Assembly (NCBI GenBank): GCA_963591565.1 | Contig: CAVAUD010000007.1 | Span: forward strand, 1 to 35,574 | Reading direction: 5' to 3' | DNA from: Paratractidigestivibacter sp963591565 | Lineage (GTDB): Bacteria; Actinomycetota; Coriobacteriia; Coriobacteriales; Atopobiaceae | Length of the DNA stretch: 35,574 nt | Notes under the pieces: generated by a model | The model's database searches: none | Told to the model about the DNA's origin: nothing | Seen by the model: the letters and a program-made list of their open reading frames with translations, nothing else | Translations under genes and position numbers: made by a program | Shown: positions 1 through 7,423 of the stretch, in pieces | Position numbering within the stretch: the first letter of the stretch is position 1 | Layout: every line of letters starts with the position of its first letter

Positions 1-241
1 CGTAGCCGCGCATGCGGGCCTGGCGGGCCATGGCGTCGCCGATGGTGTAGTTGCGCGCGTGGCCCATGTGCAGGTCGCCGGAGGGATACGGGAACATCTC
101 CATCACGAACTTCTTGGGCTTGGCCGGATCCTCCTCGGTTTTATAGAGGTCGGTATCGGCCCAGATCTTCTGCCACTTGGTCTCGATGGCCTGCGCGTCG
201 TAGGCAGGGACCTCGAAGGCCTGGGAGTTGTCGTTGTCCAT
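1..241 (-). CDS. leuS: Leucyl-tRNA synthetase, N-terminal part (cut by window edge)
   Basis: Class I aminoacyl-tRNA synthetase that charges tRNA-Leu in the cytoplasm. Only the first 80 codons are in the window. The protein starts MDNDNSQAF at 241 and reaches the LeuS version of the HIGH signature, FPYPSGDLHMGHARNYTIGD, around residues 51-70. Both the spacing and the RNYTIGD tail are characteristic of LeuS rather than IleS or ValS. An AAGGAG ribosome binding site (249-254 on the plus strand) lies 7 nt before the ATG. The gene runs leftward out of the window, so the editing, KMSKS and anticodon-binding domains cannot be checked. It is transcribed divergently from the EAL-domain gene at 361. The leader is too short for a T-box, unlike that of ileS. 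Confidence 0.95.
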   Translation of the reverse strand, partial: MDNDNSQAFEVPAYDAQAIETKWQKIWADTDLYKTEEDPAKPKKFVMEMFPYPSGDLHMGHARNYTIGDAMARQARMRGY

Positions 242-280
242 CAAAGTGCTCCTTAAGTTGCAACACATGAAAACTCGTAA

Positions 281-289
281 ATTCTAGCA
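281..289 (-). promoter_or_regulatory. Extended -10 promoter of leuS
   Basis: Read on the minus strand, TGCTAGAAT is an extended -10 element (TGn plus TAGAAT, five of six consensus bases). No good -35 box lies 17 nt upstream, which is tolerable for an extended -10 promoter. Transcription would start near 274 and give a leader of about 33 nt containing only the ribosome binding site. Inference from sequence only. Confidence 0.5.
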
Positions 290-309
290 GGTATCGCCAG
301 GCGAATCCC

Positions 310-327
310 CTTACAATTCTCTTACAA
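310..327. promoter_or_regulatory. Tandem CTTACAA repeat, possible response-regulator site
   Basis: CTTACAA (310-316) is repeated exactly at 321-327 with the 4-nt spacer TTCT, an 11-bp period. OmpR/PhoB-family regulators bind direct repeats with this period on one DNA face. The site lies about 30-50 bp upstream of the predicted leuS start and about 35 bp before the ATG of the EAL gene, so it could act on either. It may also be chance in an AT-richer intergenic stretch. Confidence 0.3.
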
Positions 328-360
328 GTACCACACAGCTCCGCCCTAAGGTATCAATTA

Positions 361-2280
361 ATGAACAACCTGTCTCTCATACCAGAGTATTTGGCGTTTC
401 TCTTTGTTGCCATCTTGATGCTGTTCTACTACGACAAGAACGGCGTCGCGAATATGCGCCGCGAGCTTTACTGGGCCTGTCTGGCCACGACGATGACCTC
501 TATCGTGCTCGACATCGCGACGGTTTGGGTCGAGACGAGCGCCCTTGCCATTCCGCGTTGGGCCAAGTTCCTTCTCAACTCGGCGTATTTCGCTTCCTCG
601 ATTCTGATGTCGCTTGTCATCGCGTACTACCTGCTAAAACGGACCTTCGAACACAGCCAGGACGTCCAGGGGCTCACGCTGGCGACGAGCATTTTGTTCA
701 TATTGGGTGCCGTATACGTCGCCATTCTTGTCGAGAACGCGTTCTCGGGCCGAGTCTTTTACTTAGACGAGCAGGGCTTTTATCACCGCGGCTACCTCAA
801 CGCGTGCCCTTACCTCGCGCCTTTGATCGAGGCCGCCCTCATCATCTACTGCTATCTCAAGAACAGCCGCAGCGTCTCGGCCTCTGTCACCAAGGTCGTG
901 CTCAACATCCCCATCTTGATGGTGCCGTTCGTGGCCTTCCAGCTCATGTACCCCAACCTGCTGCTCAGCGGCACGTACGGCACGCTGGTCTGCCTCATCA
1001 TCTTCATCAACTTCCAGACCTCCTACCTCGAGGTCGACGCCTTGACCGAGCTGGGCAACCGCCAGAGCTTTGTCCTTGAGCTCGAGCGCCGCCGCGAGCT
1101 TAGGCAGGACTACCAGGTCGTCTTCGTGGCGCTGCGCAGCTTCGCCCAGCTCAACCAGGTCTACGGCCACGGGGCAGGCGACAGCGTCTTGTTCCAGGCG
1201 GCCAAGCGCCTGAGGTCGGCCGCAGTTCCGGGCTTTGCCTTCCGCGTGGGCGGCGACGTGTTTGCCCTGCTCAACCCCATTAACGAATGGGCCGATCAGA
1301 GCTATGTGGCCGAGCTCGTCCGCGACGTCATGAGCGAAGCCTGGATCGTGGACTCCCACCACATCAAGCTGTCCTCCACCACCGCGTCTTTGCGGTTCGC
1401 CGGGCGCGACTGGTCAAGCGAGGGCATCATCAACCGCCTGGAGTTCGCGCTGGCGCAGGGCAAGGACAAAAAGCAGGAGCTCGTTTACTTCGACACCCAG
1501 ATGGCGGCCCTTTATGAGCGCCAGATGTCGCTCGAGTCCACGATGCAGAAGGCCGTCGAGGAGAAGCGCTTCGAGACCTGGTTCCAGCCGCTGCGCAACC
1601 TCGAGACCGGCCGCTTCGACACGGCCGAGGCCCTCATCCGCCTGCGCGACGACCGCGGCAACCTCGTGCGCCCCGACGAGTTCATCCCCTTGGCCGAGAC
1701 GAGCGACCTGATCAACCGCCTGACGTGGATCGTGCTGGAGGATTCGTGCCGTCTTCTGGCCAGCGGCAAGGTTCCGGAGCTCGAGCGCATCTCGGTCAAC
1801 CTCACGGCGCGCCAGCTGCTGCAGCGCGACCTCGCGAAAAAGGCCATTGAGCTCATCAAGTGCTACGGCTTGTCTCCGCACCAGATCAAGCTCGAGATCA
1901 CCGAGCGCACCGCCGCCGAGAACAGCACCATGGTTGCCGAGACGATGGCCGAGCTGCGCGAGCTGGGGTTCGACTTCATGATGGACGACTTCGGGACGGG
2001 CTACTCCAACCTGTCCTCGGCGCTGAACATGCCGTTTGCCTCGGTGAAGCTTGATAAGTCGCTGGTGGACAACGTGACGGAGGACTCGAAGGCGAAGATG
2101 ATGTGCGAGCTGCTGATGCCGTTCTTCCATAAGCTGGGGATGACCGTCGTGGCGGAAGGCATCGAGACCTCGGAGCAGGCGGAGGCGGTCATTGCGCAGG
2201 GGGTCGACTTCATTCAGGGGTATTTGTACGCGAGGCCGATGGACGCGGGGCGGCTCGTGGAGTGGTACGGGCGCGGGTAG
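361..2280 (+). CDS. Membrane c-di-GMP phosphodiesterase with degenerate GGDEF and intact EAL domain
   Basis: A 639-residue signalling protein predicted to hydrolyse cyclic-di-GMP at the membrane. The first ~230 residues form about six to seven hydrophobic segments. The GGDEF domain follows (DALTELGNR near 235) but has GGDVF at 297-301, and the usual DxD metal-site segment reads VALRSF, so cyclase activity is unlikely. The EAL domain keeps every catalytic element: EAL at 423-425, SVNLTARQL, EITE, the DDFGTGYSNLSS loop at 542-553, KLDKS, AEGIE and QGY. A degenerate GGDEF often acts as a GTP-binding regulator of the attached EAL; that is inference here. A weak ribosome binding site, AAGG at 348-351, precedes the ATG. 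The gene is monocistronic, with hairpins downstream. The signal sensed by the membrane part cannot be read from sequence. Confidence 0.93.
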   Translation: MNNLSLIPEYLAFLFVAILMLFYYDKNGVANMRRELYWACLATTMTSIVLDIATVWVETSALAIPRWAKFLLNSAYFASSILMSLVIAYYLLKRTFEHSQDVQGLTLATSILFILGAVYVAILVENAFSGRVFYLDEQGFYHRGYLNACPYLAPLIEAALIIYCYLKNSRSVSASVTKVVLNIPILMVPFVAFQLMYPNLLLSGTYGTLVCLIIFINFQTSYLEVDALTELGNRQSFVLELERRRELRQDYQVVFVALRSFAQLNQVYGHGAGDSVLFQAAKRLRSAAVPGFAFRVGGDVFALLNPINEWADQSYVAELVRDVMSEAWIVDSHHIKLSSTTASLRFAGRDWSSEGIINRLEFALAQGKDKKQELVYFDTQMAALYERQMSLESTMQKAVEEKRFETWFQPLRNLETGRFDTAEALIRLRDDRGNLVRPDEFIPLAETSDLINRLTWIVLEDSCRLLASGKVPELERISVNLTARQLLQRDLAKKAIELIKCYGLSPHQIKLEITERTAAENSTMVAETMAELRELGFDFMMDDFGTGYSNLSSALNMPFASVKLDKSLVDNVTEDSKAKMMCELLMPFFHKLGMTVVAEGIETSEQAEAVIAQGVDFIQGYLYARPMDAGRLVEWYGRG

Positions 2281-2300
2281 CGCGAGAGTCGGATCCCTCC

Positions 2301-2414
2301 GGTCCCACCAGGGTTTTCTCTTCATGCTCAAACAGTCCTATTCGCACGAAGGCCACATTAAGTGGCCTTCGGCTCATGCGGAACTGCGCGTGAAGAGAAA
2401 ACCCTGGTGGGACC
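2301..2414. repeat. Nested inverted repeat: perfect 24-bp arms around a 10-bp hairpin
   Basis: The arm at 2301-2324 (starting GGTCCCACCAGGG) is repeated as a perfect reverse complement at 2391-2414, 24 of 24 bases. Between them lies a second perfect hairpin, CGAAGGCCAC (2347-2356) with GTGGCCTTCG (2362-2371), loop ATTAA. Neither stem is followed by a clear T-run on the plus strand. The layout resembles a small non-autonomous mobile element or REPIN-type repeat, or an unusually elaborate 3' end of the EAL-gene transcript. No coding sequence is recognisable inside. Confidence 0.75.
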
Positions 2415-2432
2415 TGCGGTACCGCGGGTCGC

Positions 2433-2454
2433 GGGGAGGCGCTGCGCGCTCCCC
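2433..2454 (+). terminator. Hairpin after the EAL gene, possible weak terminator
   Basis: GGGGAG (2433-2438) pairs with CTCCCC (2449-2454), with further GC pairing inside, and is followed by TTTC. A short T-run (CTTTTT) comes only about 15 nt later. It may help end the plus-strand transcript, but it is not a classical intrinsic terminator. Confidence 0.35.
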
Positions 2455-2704
2455 TTTCAGGTCGTGCGACTTTTTCCATTTTAAATTCGAGTTCGCCGAG
2501 TAGCCGGCGCGGTGACGCGGCCTCTACCTGGGGAAACGTCGGGCACTAGGTATGGGGTACTTGGGGATTTGGGATTTAAAGTGGAAAAGGTCGTTCGGGA
2601 ATGGGTGGAGGACGTTGTCGGGGTGGACTTGAGGGATTTATTTAAGAAGAGCGGGCGGGGCGATTGGGGTGATCCGTCCCGGTGGTTACGAATAGGCTAG
2701 GTAA
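2455..2704. other. Gene-free stretch with strong strand asymmetry
   Basis: Between the hairpins after the EAL gene and the guaB terminator the plus strand is rich in G and T and poor in C, with runs such as GGGGATTTGGGATTTAAAG, unlike neighbouring coding DNA. The one open frame here (2512-2700, 62 codons) has no ribosome binding site and no recognisable family. I see no tRNA and no intact gene. It may be a decayed gene or part of a dispersed intergenic repeat. Confidence 0.5.
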
Positions 2705-2752
2705 AAACTTTAAATAAAAACGCGCGTCCCAGGGGTGAGTGGGGCGCGCGTT
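2705..2752 (-). terminator. Intrinsic terminator of guaB
   Basis: On the minus strand AACGCGCGCCCC (2752-2741) pairs with GGGACGCGCGTT (2730-2719), 12 bp with one G-U pair, followed by TTTTTATTTAAAG. It lies about 25 nt past the guaB stop codon. A classical rho-independent terminator. Confidence 0.88.
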
Positions 2753-2777
2753 GTTGTTGTGAGTTGTGGATTAGGGG

Positions 2778-4292
2778 TTAGCGGTAGGAGACGCTTTGGT
2801 GGTTTTGGTCTTTGACTACTACGTCGTGGGCGCCGCCTTCGACGATGGAGGTGGAGGAGACCAGGGTGAGGCGGGCCTTCTGCTGGAGCTCGGGGATGGA
2901 GTTGGCTCCGCAGTTGCACATGGTGGACTTGACCTTGTAAAGGGTGCCGGTCACGCCGTCGTGAAGGGTGCCGGCGTAAGGAACGTAGGAGTCGACGCCC
3001 TCGACGAAGGAGAGCTTGGCGGCGCCGCCCAGGTCGTAGCGCTGCCAGTTGCGGGCACGCGCGGAGCCCTCGCCCCAGTACTCCTTCATGTACTGGCCGT
3101 TGACGTTGACGCGGGCCGTCGGGCTCTCGTCGAAGCGGGCGAAGTAGCGGCCGAGCATCATGAAGTCGGCGCCCATGGCCAAGGCCAAGGTCATGTGATA
3201 GTCGTAGACGATGCCGCCGTCGGAGCAAACGGGCACGTAGACGCCCGTCTCCTCGAAGTACTCGTCGCGGGCGCGGCACACGTCGATCAGCGCGGTGGCC
3301 TGGCCGCGGCCGATGCCCTTGGTCTCGCGGGTGATGCAGATGGAGCCGCCGCCGATGCCGACCTTGATGAAGTCGGCGCCGGCGTCTGCCAAGAAGCGGA
3401 AGCCCTCGGCGTCGACGACGTTGCCGGCGCCCACCTTGACGGAGTCGCCGTAGTTCTCGCGGATCCACTGCAGGGTCAGCTTCTGCCACTCGGAGAAGCC
3501 CTCGGAAGAGTCGATGCACAGGGCGTCGGCGCCGGCCTCGACCAGCAGGGGCACGCGCTCGGCGTAGTCACGGGTGTTGATGCCCGCGCCCACGAGGTAG
3601 CGCTTGGAGCTGTCGAGAAGCTCGTCGGGGCGCGACTTGTGGGAGTCGTAGTCCTTGCGGAAGACCAAAGAGACCAGGTTGCCGTCCTTGCCGACGATCG
3701 GCAGGGCGTTGAGCTTGTGCTCCCAGATAAGGTCGTTGGCGACCTTGAGCGAGGTGCCGTCCTCGGCGCAGATGACCTTGTCGGCCGGGGTCATGAAGTC
3801 GCGGACCTTCTTGTCGCGCGCGTCGCGAGAGACGCGGTAGTCGCGCGAGGTGACGATGCCGCAGAACTTACCGGTGGGGGTGCCGTCCTCGGTGACGGGC
3901 ATCGTGGAGTGGCCGGTCTGGTCGAGGAGGTTAAGGACGTCTTCCAGGGTCATCTCGGGCGTCAGGGTCGAATCGGAGATGACGAAGCCGGCCTTGTAGG
4001 CCTTGACCTCGCGCACCATGGCGGCCTCGTCCTGCGCGGACTGAGAGCCGTAGATGAAGGACATGCCGCCCTCCTGCGCCAGCGCGATGGCCAGCTTGGG
4101 GCCAGAGACGGACTGCATGATGGCCGAGACCATGGGGACGTTCAGCGTGATCGCGGGCTCTTCTCCGCGCTTATAGCGAACAAGGGGGGTCTTAAGGGAA
4201 ACGTTGGCAGGGATGTTTTCTGCCGAGGAATAACCGGGAACGAGAAGGTACTCAGAGAAAGTGTGGGATTCTCCCTCGAAAAACGTTGCCAT
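2778..4292 (-). CDS. guaB: Inosine-5'-monophosphate dehydrogenase, Tritrichomonas-like type
   Basis: Oxidises IMP to XMP with NAD+, the committed step of guanine nucleotide synthesis (cytoplasmic tetramer). I start at the ATG at 4292 (MATFFEGESHTF) because AAAGGAG precedes it by 10 nt; upstream in-frame codons lack a binding site. The 504-residue protein has the split TIM barrel with an inserted pair of CBS motifs (STMPVTEDG and NALPIVGKDG, about residues 120-230). The catalytic loop GIGGGSICITRE places the nucleophile at Cys319, and the mobile flap NWQRYDLGG has Arg418 and Tyr419. Common bacterial IMPDHs read GIGPGSICTTR. From memory, loop, flap and tail (KSTMCNCGA, SIVEGGAHDV) match the protozoan T. 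foetus enzyme, including these residue numbers. Own promoter and terminator; transcribed alone. Confidence 0.95.
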   Translation of the reverse strand: MATFFEGESHTFSEYLLVPGYSSAENIPANVSLKTPLVRYKRGEEPAITLNVPMVSAIMQSVSGPKLAIALAQEGGMSFIYGSQSAQDEAAMVREVKAYKAGFVISDSTLTPEMTLEDVLNLLDQTGHSTMPVTEDGTPTGKFCGIVTSRDYRVSRDARDKKVRDFMTPADKVICAEDGTSLKVANDLIWEHKLNALPIVGKDGNLVSLVFRKDYDSHKSRPDELLDSSKRYLVGAGINTRDYAERVPLLVEAGADALCIDSSEGFSEWQKLTLQWIRENYGDSVKVGAGNVVDAEGFRFLADAGADFIKVGIGGGSICITRETKGIGRGQATALIDVCRARDEYFEETGVYVPVCSDGGIVYDYHMTLALAMGADFMMLGRYFARFDESPTARVNVNGQYMKEYWGEGSARARNWQRYDLGGAAKLSFVEGVDSYVPYAGTLHDGVTGTLYKVKSTMCNCGANSIPELQQKARLTLVSSTSIVEGGAHDVVVKDQNHQSVSYR

Positions 4293-4351
4293 TCTCCCAA
4301 GACTCCTTTCCTCCCGCGTGCGGCGAGAAGATCGACTTTGCGGATGTGGAG

Positions 4352-4360
4352 ATTGTAGCA
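4352..4360 (-). promoter_or_regulatory. Putative guaB promoter (extended -10)
   Basis: On the minus strand TGCTACAAT combines an extended TGn element with TACAAT (five of six -10 bases). No convincing -35 hexamer is visible. Transcription would begin near 4345, about 50 nt before the guaB ATG. It lies downstream of the preceding operon's terminator, which supports an independent guaB transcript. Confidence 0.45.
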
Positions 4361-4440
4361 TCGACAACATCGATTCGGTGAGCGGGAGCAAAAGAACAGA
4401 AAAGCGGTTGCTTGCGGGCGGTTGAAGGCGGCAGCGGCGC

Positions 4441-4482
4441 GCAAAAAAGCCCGGGCCTGCAACAAACAGGACCCGGGCCTTC
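4441..4482 (-). terminator. Intrinsic terminator of the ileS-lspA-rluD-glycosyltransferase operon
   Basis: On the minus strand GCCCGGGTCCTG pairs with CAGGCCCGGGC (one bulged T) around a short loop, followed by TTTTTTGCGC. It starts about 40 nt after the glycosyltransferase stop codon. Confidence 0.9.
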
Positions 4483-4518
4483 GAAAAGCCGGCGAGACTG
4501 GCGAGAAGGTCTTCTCCC

Positions 4519-5811
4519 CTAGTTCGTGCCCATGACGTCGTCGAAGTTGACGGCGATGTCGTGCTTGGTGGGGACCCACTCGACCTTCTTGAACAGGGCG
4601 CAGACCGTGATGGGGATGTAGGTCATCATGAAGATCGGGAAGGTGAAGAGGTTGGTGATGATGCGCCACTTCTTCTTGGCGTGGATGTGCTTGCGCTCGG
4701 AGATCGTGGTGATGACGGCCAGGATGAAGAAGACCACGTACATCGAGGCGAAGGTCATGACGAGCGAGCCCGTGCACATGAGAAGCTCGCCCTGGGTCGC
4801 GATGAAGCCGTGCGACAGCGAGCCCACGATGAGGTAGGTCGCGTTCACGAAGAAGGAGAGCAGGGTCAAGATCATGCCGGGCGCGACGGTCATGAGCATG
4901 TCGTAAGAGGCGAACTGACCCTTGGAGATACCCTTCACAAGGTCGCGGCCGTAGCTAAAGAAGACCTGGTAGAAGCCCTTGGTCCAACGCATGCGCTGGG
5001 TCCAGGAGGCCTTGAAGGTCAGCGGCTGCTCGTCGAAGAACTCGGCCGGGGCGTAGCCGATCTGCACGTTGTTGGCGCAGCAGAAGGTCGAGAACTGGAT
5101 GTCCTCGGTCAGGGTGTGGAAGTCCCAGCCGTGCATGCCCTTGATGATCCTCTCGGACACCATCCAGCCCGAGCCGGAGATGGCGCAGCTCGTGCCCACC
5201 ATCATGCGGGCGTTGTTGAGGAACTTCGCCTCGCGCAAGAACCAGGTGGCGTAGGCCGAGGAGATCCAGCTGGAGTCGAAGTTCTTCGAGTTGCGGTAGC
5301 TCGTGCACACGAGGTAGCCGGCGTCGAAGGCCTGGTTCATGATCGAGACGTAGTCGGGCGCGATGATGTTGTCGGCGTCCATGACGAAGAAGGCCTCGTA
5401 CTTGTCGCCGTAGTCGTTGAGGATACGGTCGAAGGCGTAATCGAGAACCCAGCTCTTGCCCTTGCGGGCCAGGTCGTTGCGGTCCCAGGTGATGGCGCCG
5501 GCTCGCTCGGCCTCGCCGTGGGTGTCGTCGGTGCAGGCGTCGCAGATGACGAAGCAGTCGATGAGGCCCTCGGGGTACTCCTGCGTCAAGATCGAGCGCA
5601 CGAGGTTGCCGATGACCGACTCCTCGTTGTGGGCGGCGATCACGAAGGCGTAGCGGTGGTTCTTCTTGGCCTTGGGCAGGCGCACCGTGCCGCGCGCGAT
5701 GACGCGGATGATATAGACCAGCTGATAAAAATAGGCCAGCGTGAAGAACAACCAGATGATCAGGTTGAAGATGACGATCGGGGTCAGGCCGAGCCGGTTG
5801 AACTGCATCAT
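4519..5811 (-). CDS. Membrane-bound family 2 glycosyltransferase
   Basis: A 430-residue polytopic glycosyltransferase of the processive GT2 type (the cellulose/hyaluronan synthase fold), likely adding sugars to a cell-surface polymer from the cytoplasmic face. An N-terminal hydrophobic segment (about 11-39) is followed by the GT-A domain: VIAAHNEE at 57-64, MDADN at 144-148 (metal-binding DxD), LTED at 234-237 (catalytic base region) and QRMRW at 272-276 (acceptor/QxxRW). About four C-terminal membrane segments follow. I start at the first of two adjacent ATGs (5811) because GGAGAG lies 6 nt upstream; the longer frame to 5967 runs into rluD. It sits 28 nt after rluD and is the last gene of the T-box operon. 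The product cannot be told from sequence; exopolysaccharide or glycolipid synthesis are both possible. Confidence 0.88.
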   Translation of the reverse strand: MMQFNRLGLTPIVIFNLIIWLFFTLAYFYQLVYIIRVIARGTVRLPKAKKNHRYAFVIAAHNEESVIGNLVRSILTQEYPEGLIDCFVICDACTDDTHGEAERAGAITWDRNDLARKGKSWVLDYAFDRILNDYGDKYEAFFVMDADNIIAPDYVSIMNQAFDAGYLVCTSYRNSKNFDSSWISSAYATWFLREAKFLNNARMMVGTSCAISGSGWMVSERIIKGMHGWDFHTLTEDIQFSTFCCANNVQIGYAPAEFFDEQPLTFKASWTQRMRWTKGFYQVFFSYGRDLVKGISKGQFASYDMLMTVAPGMILTLLSFFVNATYLIVGSLSHGFIATQGELLMCTGSLVMTFASMYVVFFILAVITTISERKHIHAKKKWRIITNLFTFPIFMMTYIPITVCALFKKVEWVPTKHDIAVNFDDVMGTN

Positions 5812-5839
5812 ATGGGTCTCTCCATAAGATCTGTGTGTG

Positions 5840-6859
5840 TTACCAAGAAAGCCCGAGCTGGGGGCAGACGCGGTTTCCCGCGGCCGTGCGGCCCATCGAG
5901 GTCTCTTTAAGCCCTTCCAGTATAGCCGCAAGATCGGCCGGCAAGGTGTCGGCCACCTCGATGGCACAAGATGTCTGCGGGTGGTCGAACTGGACGCGCC
6001 AGGAGTGCAGGAACTGCCGCTTAAGGCCGCGGCTCGCCCGCTCGTCCTTGCGCCCGTAGAGCTGGTCGCCCACCACGGGGTGGCCCGTGTGGCGCATGTG
6101 GACGCGGATCTGGTGCGTGCGGCCCGTGTAGAGGTGGCACTCGAGCAGGCTATAGCCCTCGTCGAAGCGGCCGGCCTCGAAGCGCTCGAGCACGCGGTAG
6201 GTGGTGATGGACTCGCGCGCGCCGTCCGCGTCGCTCACGCACATGCGCAGGCGGTCGCGGGTCGAGCGGGCGATGCCGGTGACCACGGTGTCCTCGTCGC
6301 GGGCCACGTAGCCGTGGACCAGCGTGATGTAGCGACGGTCGAGGACGCGCATGCGGATGAGGTCCTGCAGGGCCTTCTGGGTGGCGTCGTCCTTGGCGGC
6401 CAACATGAGGCCCGAGGTGTCCATGTCCAGGCGGTGGACGATGCCGGGGCGCTCCTCTCCCTGGAGCATGCCCAGGTGAGCGTAGCCGCAGTGCGCGACC
6501 AGGGCGTTGGCCAGGGTGTCGTCGACGTGCCCGGGGCTGGGGTGGCAGACCAGGCCCGCCTGCTTGGAGAGGACGATCAGGTAGTCGTCCTCGTAGCGGA
6601 TGTCGAGGTCGATGTCCGGGTTGGGGGCGAGAAGCCCGCCCGCGGTGTCCGGGGCGTCCTCGAGCTCCACGCAGACGCGGTCGCCGAGAAGGACCTTCTC
6701 GGACTTGGACGTGGCGGCGCAGGTGTTGATGGTGACGGCGCCCTGCTCGACGAGCTTGGCGCAGGCCGAGCGGGAGGGCATGCCGTCCTGGGCGGCCAGG
6801 AAGGCGTCCAGGCGAAGGCCGTCGTTTGCCGGGTCTACCAGCAGGTTCACGATTCTCAT
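5840..6859 (-). CDS. rluD: RluD-family 23S rRNA pseudouridine synthase
   Basis: Converts uridines to pseudouridine in 23S rRNA (the RluA/RluD family, probably the helix 69 sites). 339 residues. The N-terminal S4 RNA-binding domain (about 15-75) leads into the catalytic domain, with HRLDMDTSG at 142-150, Asp145 being the catalytic aspartate, and the later GRTHQIRVH and HPVVGDQLYG motifs. The ATG at 6859 follows the lspA stop by 6 nt, and GAGGG about 11 nt upstream may serve as binding site, so translation is probably coupled. lspA next to rluD is a widely conserved pair. The exact target site is assigned by family only. Confidence 0.92.
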   Translation of the reverse strand: MRIVNLLVDPANDGLRLDAFLAAQDGMPSRSACAKLVEQGAVTINTCAATSKSEKVLLGDRVCVELEDAPDTAGGLLAPNPDIDLDIRYEDDYLIVLSKQAGLVCHPSPGHVDDTLANALVAHCGYAHLGMLQGEERPGIVHRLDMDTSGLMLAAKDDATQKALQDLIRMRVLDRRYITLVHGYVARDEDTVVTGIARSTRDRLRMCVSDADGARESITTYRVLERFEAGRFDEGYSLLECHLYTGRTHQIRVHMRHTGHPVVGDQLYGRKDERASRGLKRQFLHSWRVQFDHPQTSCAIEVADTLPADLAAILEGLKETSMGRTAAGNRVCPQLGLSW

Positions 6860-6865
6860 GGGCGG

Positions 6866-7420
6866 CTAGCCCTCGCCGTTGCCGGGCGCGGGGGCGTCGC
6901 CGTCGTCGCCTGCGGGGGCGTCGCCGGACGCCGCGCGGGCCGCGTCCCAGCGCCACCAGAGGATGACGGCGAGAACAACGCCGCAGGTGATGAAGATGTC
7001 GGCCACGTTGAAGACGGCGAAGTCCATGAAGGTGGTCGCGAAGAAATCGGTCACCCTGCCTGCGACGACGCGGTCGATGGCGTTGCCCACTCCCCCGCCG
7101 CAGACACAGCCCAGGCAGGCGATGAGCGGCAGCGGCATGTCCTTCTCGCGAGCAACCTCATAGACGCAGGCGACCAGGATCGCCGCGCAGATCAAGACGA
7201 AGAGCAGGCCCTGGCCCTCGCCCACCGAGAAGGCGGCGCCGGTGTTGTAGACCAGCGAGAGGTCCATGACGCCGGGGATCAGCGTGACGGGCGAGCCCAC
7301 GGCAAGGCCGTCCGTGACCCAGGCCTTCGTGACCTGGTCGAGGACGACCACGGCGGCCGCCGCGCTCGCGAAGAGGGCGAGGCGGCGGCCACAGGATGCG
7401 GTTTTGGCACTGTGCGACAA
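6866..7420 (-). CDS. lspA: Lipoprotein signal peptidase (signal peptidase II)
   Basis: An aspartic membrane protease that removes signal peptides from diacylglyceryl-modified prolipoproteins. 184 residues with four hydrophobic segments. The family motifs DQVTK (28-32), NTGAAFS (59-65), GNAIDR with catalytic Asp116 and FNVAD with catalytic Asp141 are all present. A charged, low-complexity tail (GDAPAGDDGDAPAPGNGEG) is unusual but dispensable in the fold. The start is a TTG at 7420, only 3 nt after the ileS stop codon; AGGAG 6 nt upstream, overlapping the end of ileS, supports it and implies translational coupling. Confidence 0.95.
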   Translation of the reverse strand: MSHSAKTASCGRRLALFASAAAAVVVLDQVTKAWVTDGLAVGSPVTLIPGVMDLSLVYNTGAAFSVGEGQGLLFVLICAAILVACVYEVAREKDMPLPLIACLGCVCGGGVGNAIDRVVAGRVTDFFATTFMDFAVFNVADIFITCGVVLAVILWWRWDAARAASGDAPAGDDGDAPAPGNGEG

Positions 7421-7423
7421 GGG

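Noticed and set aside
2512..2700. A 62-codon plus-strand frame
   Set aside because: No ribosome binding site, no recognisable family and atypical composition; described as a gene-free stretch instead.
2796..4358. A 520-codon plus-strand frame opposite guaB
   Set aside because: The product is low-complexity Val/Gly/Asp/Ala-rich, whereas the minus strand encodes a complete IMP dehydrogenase.
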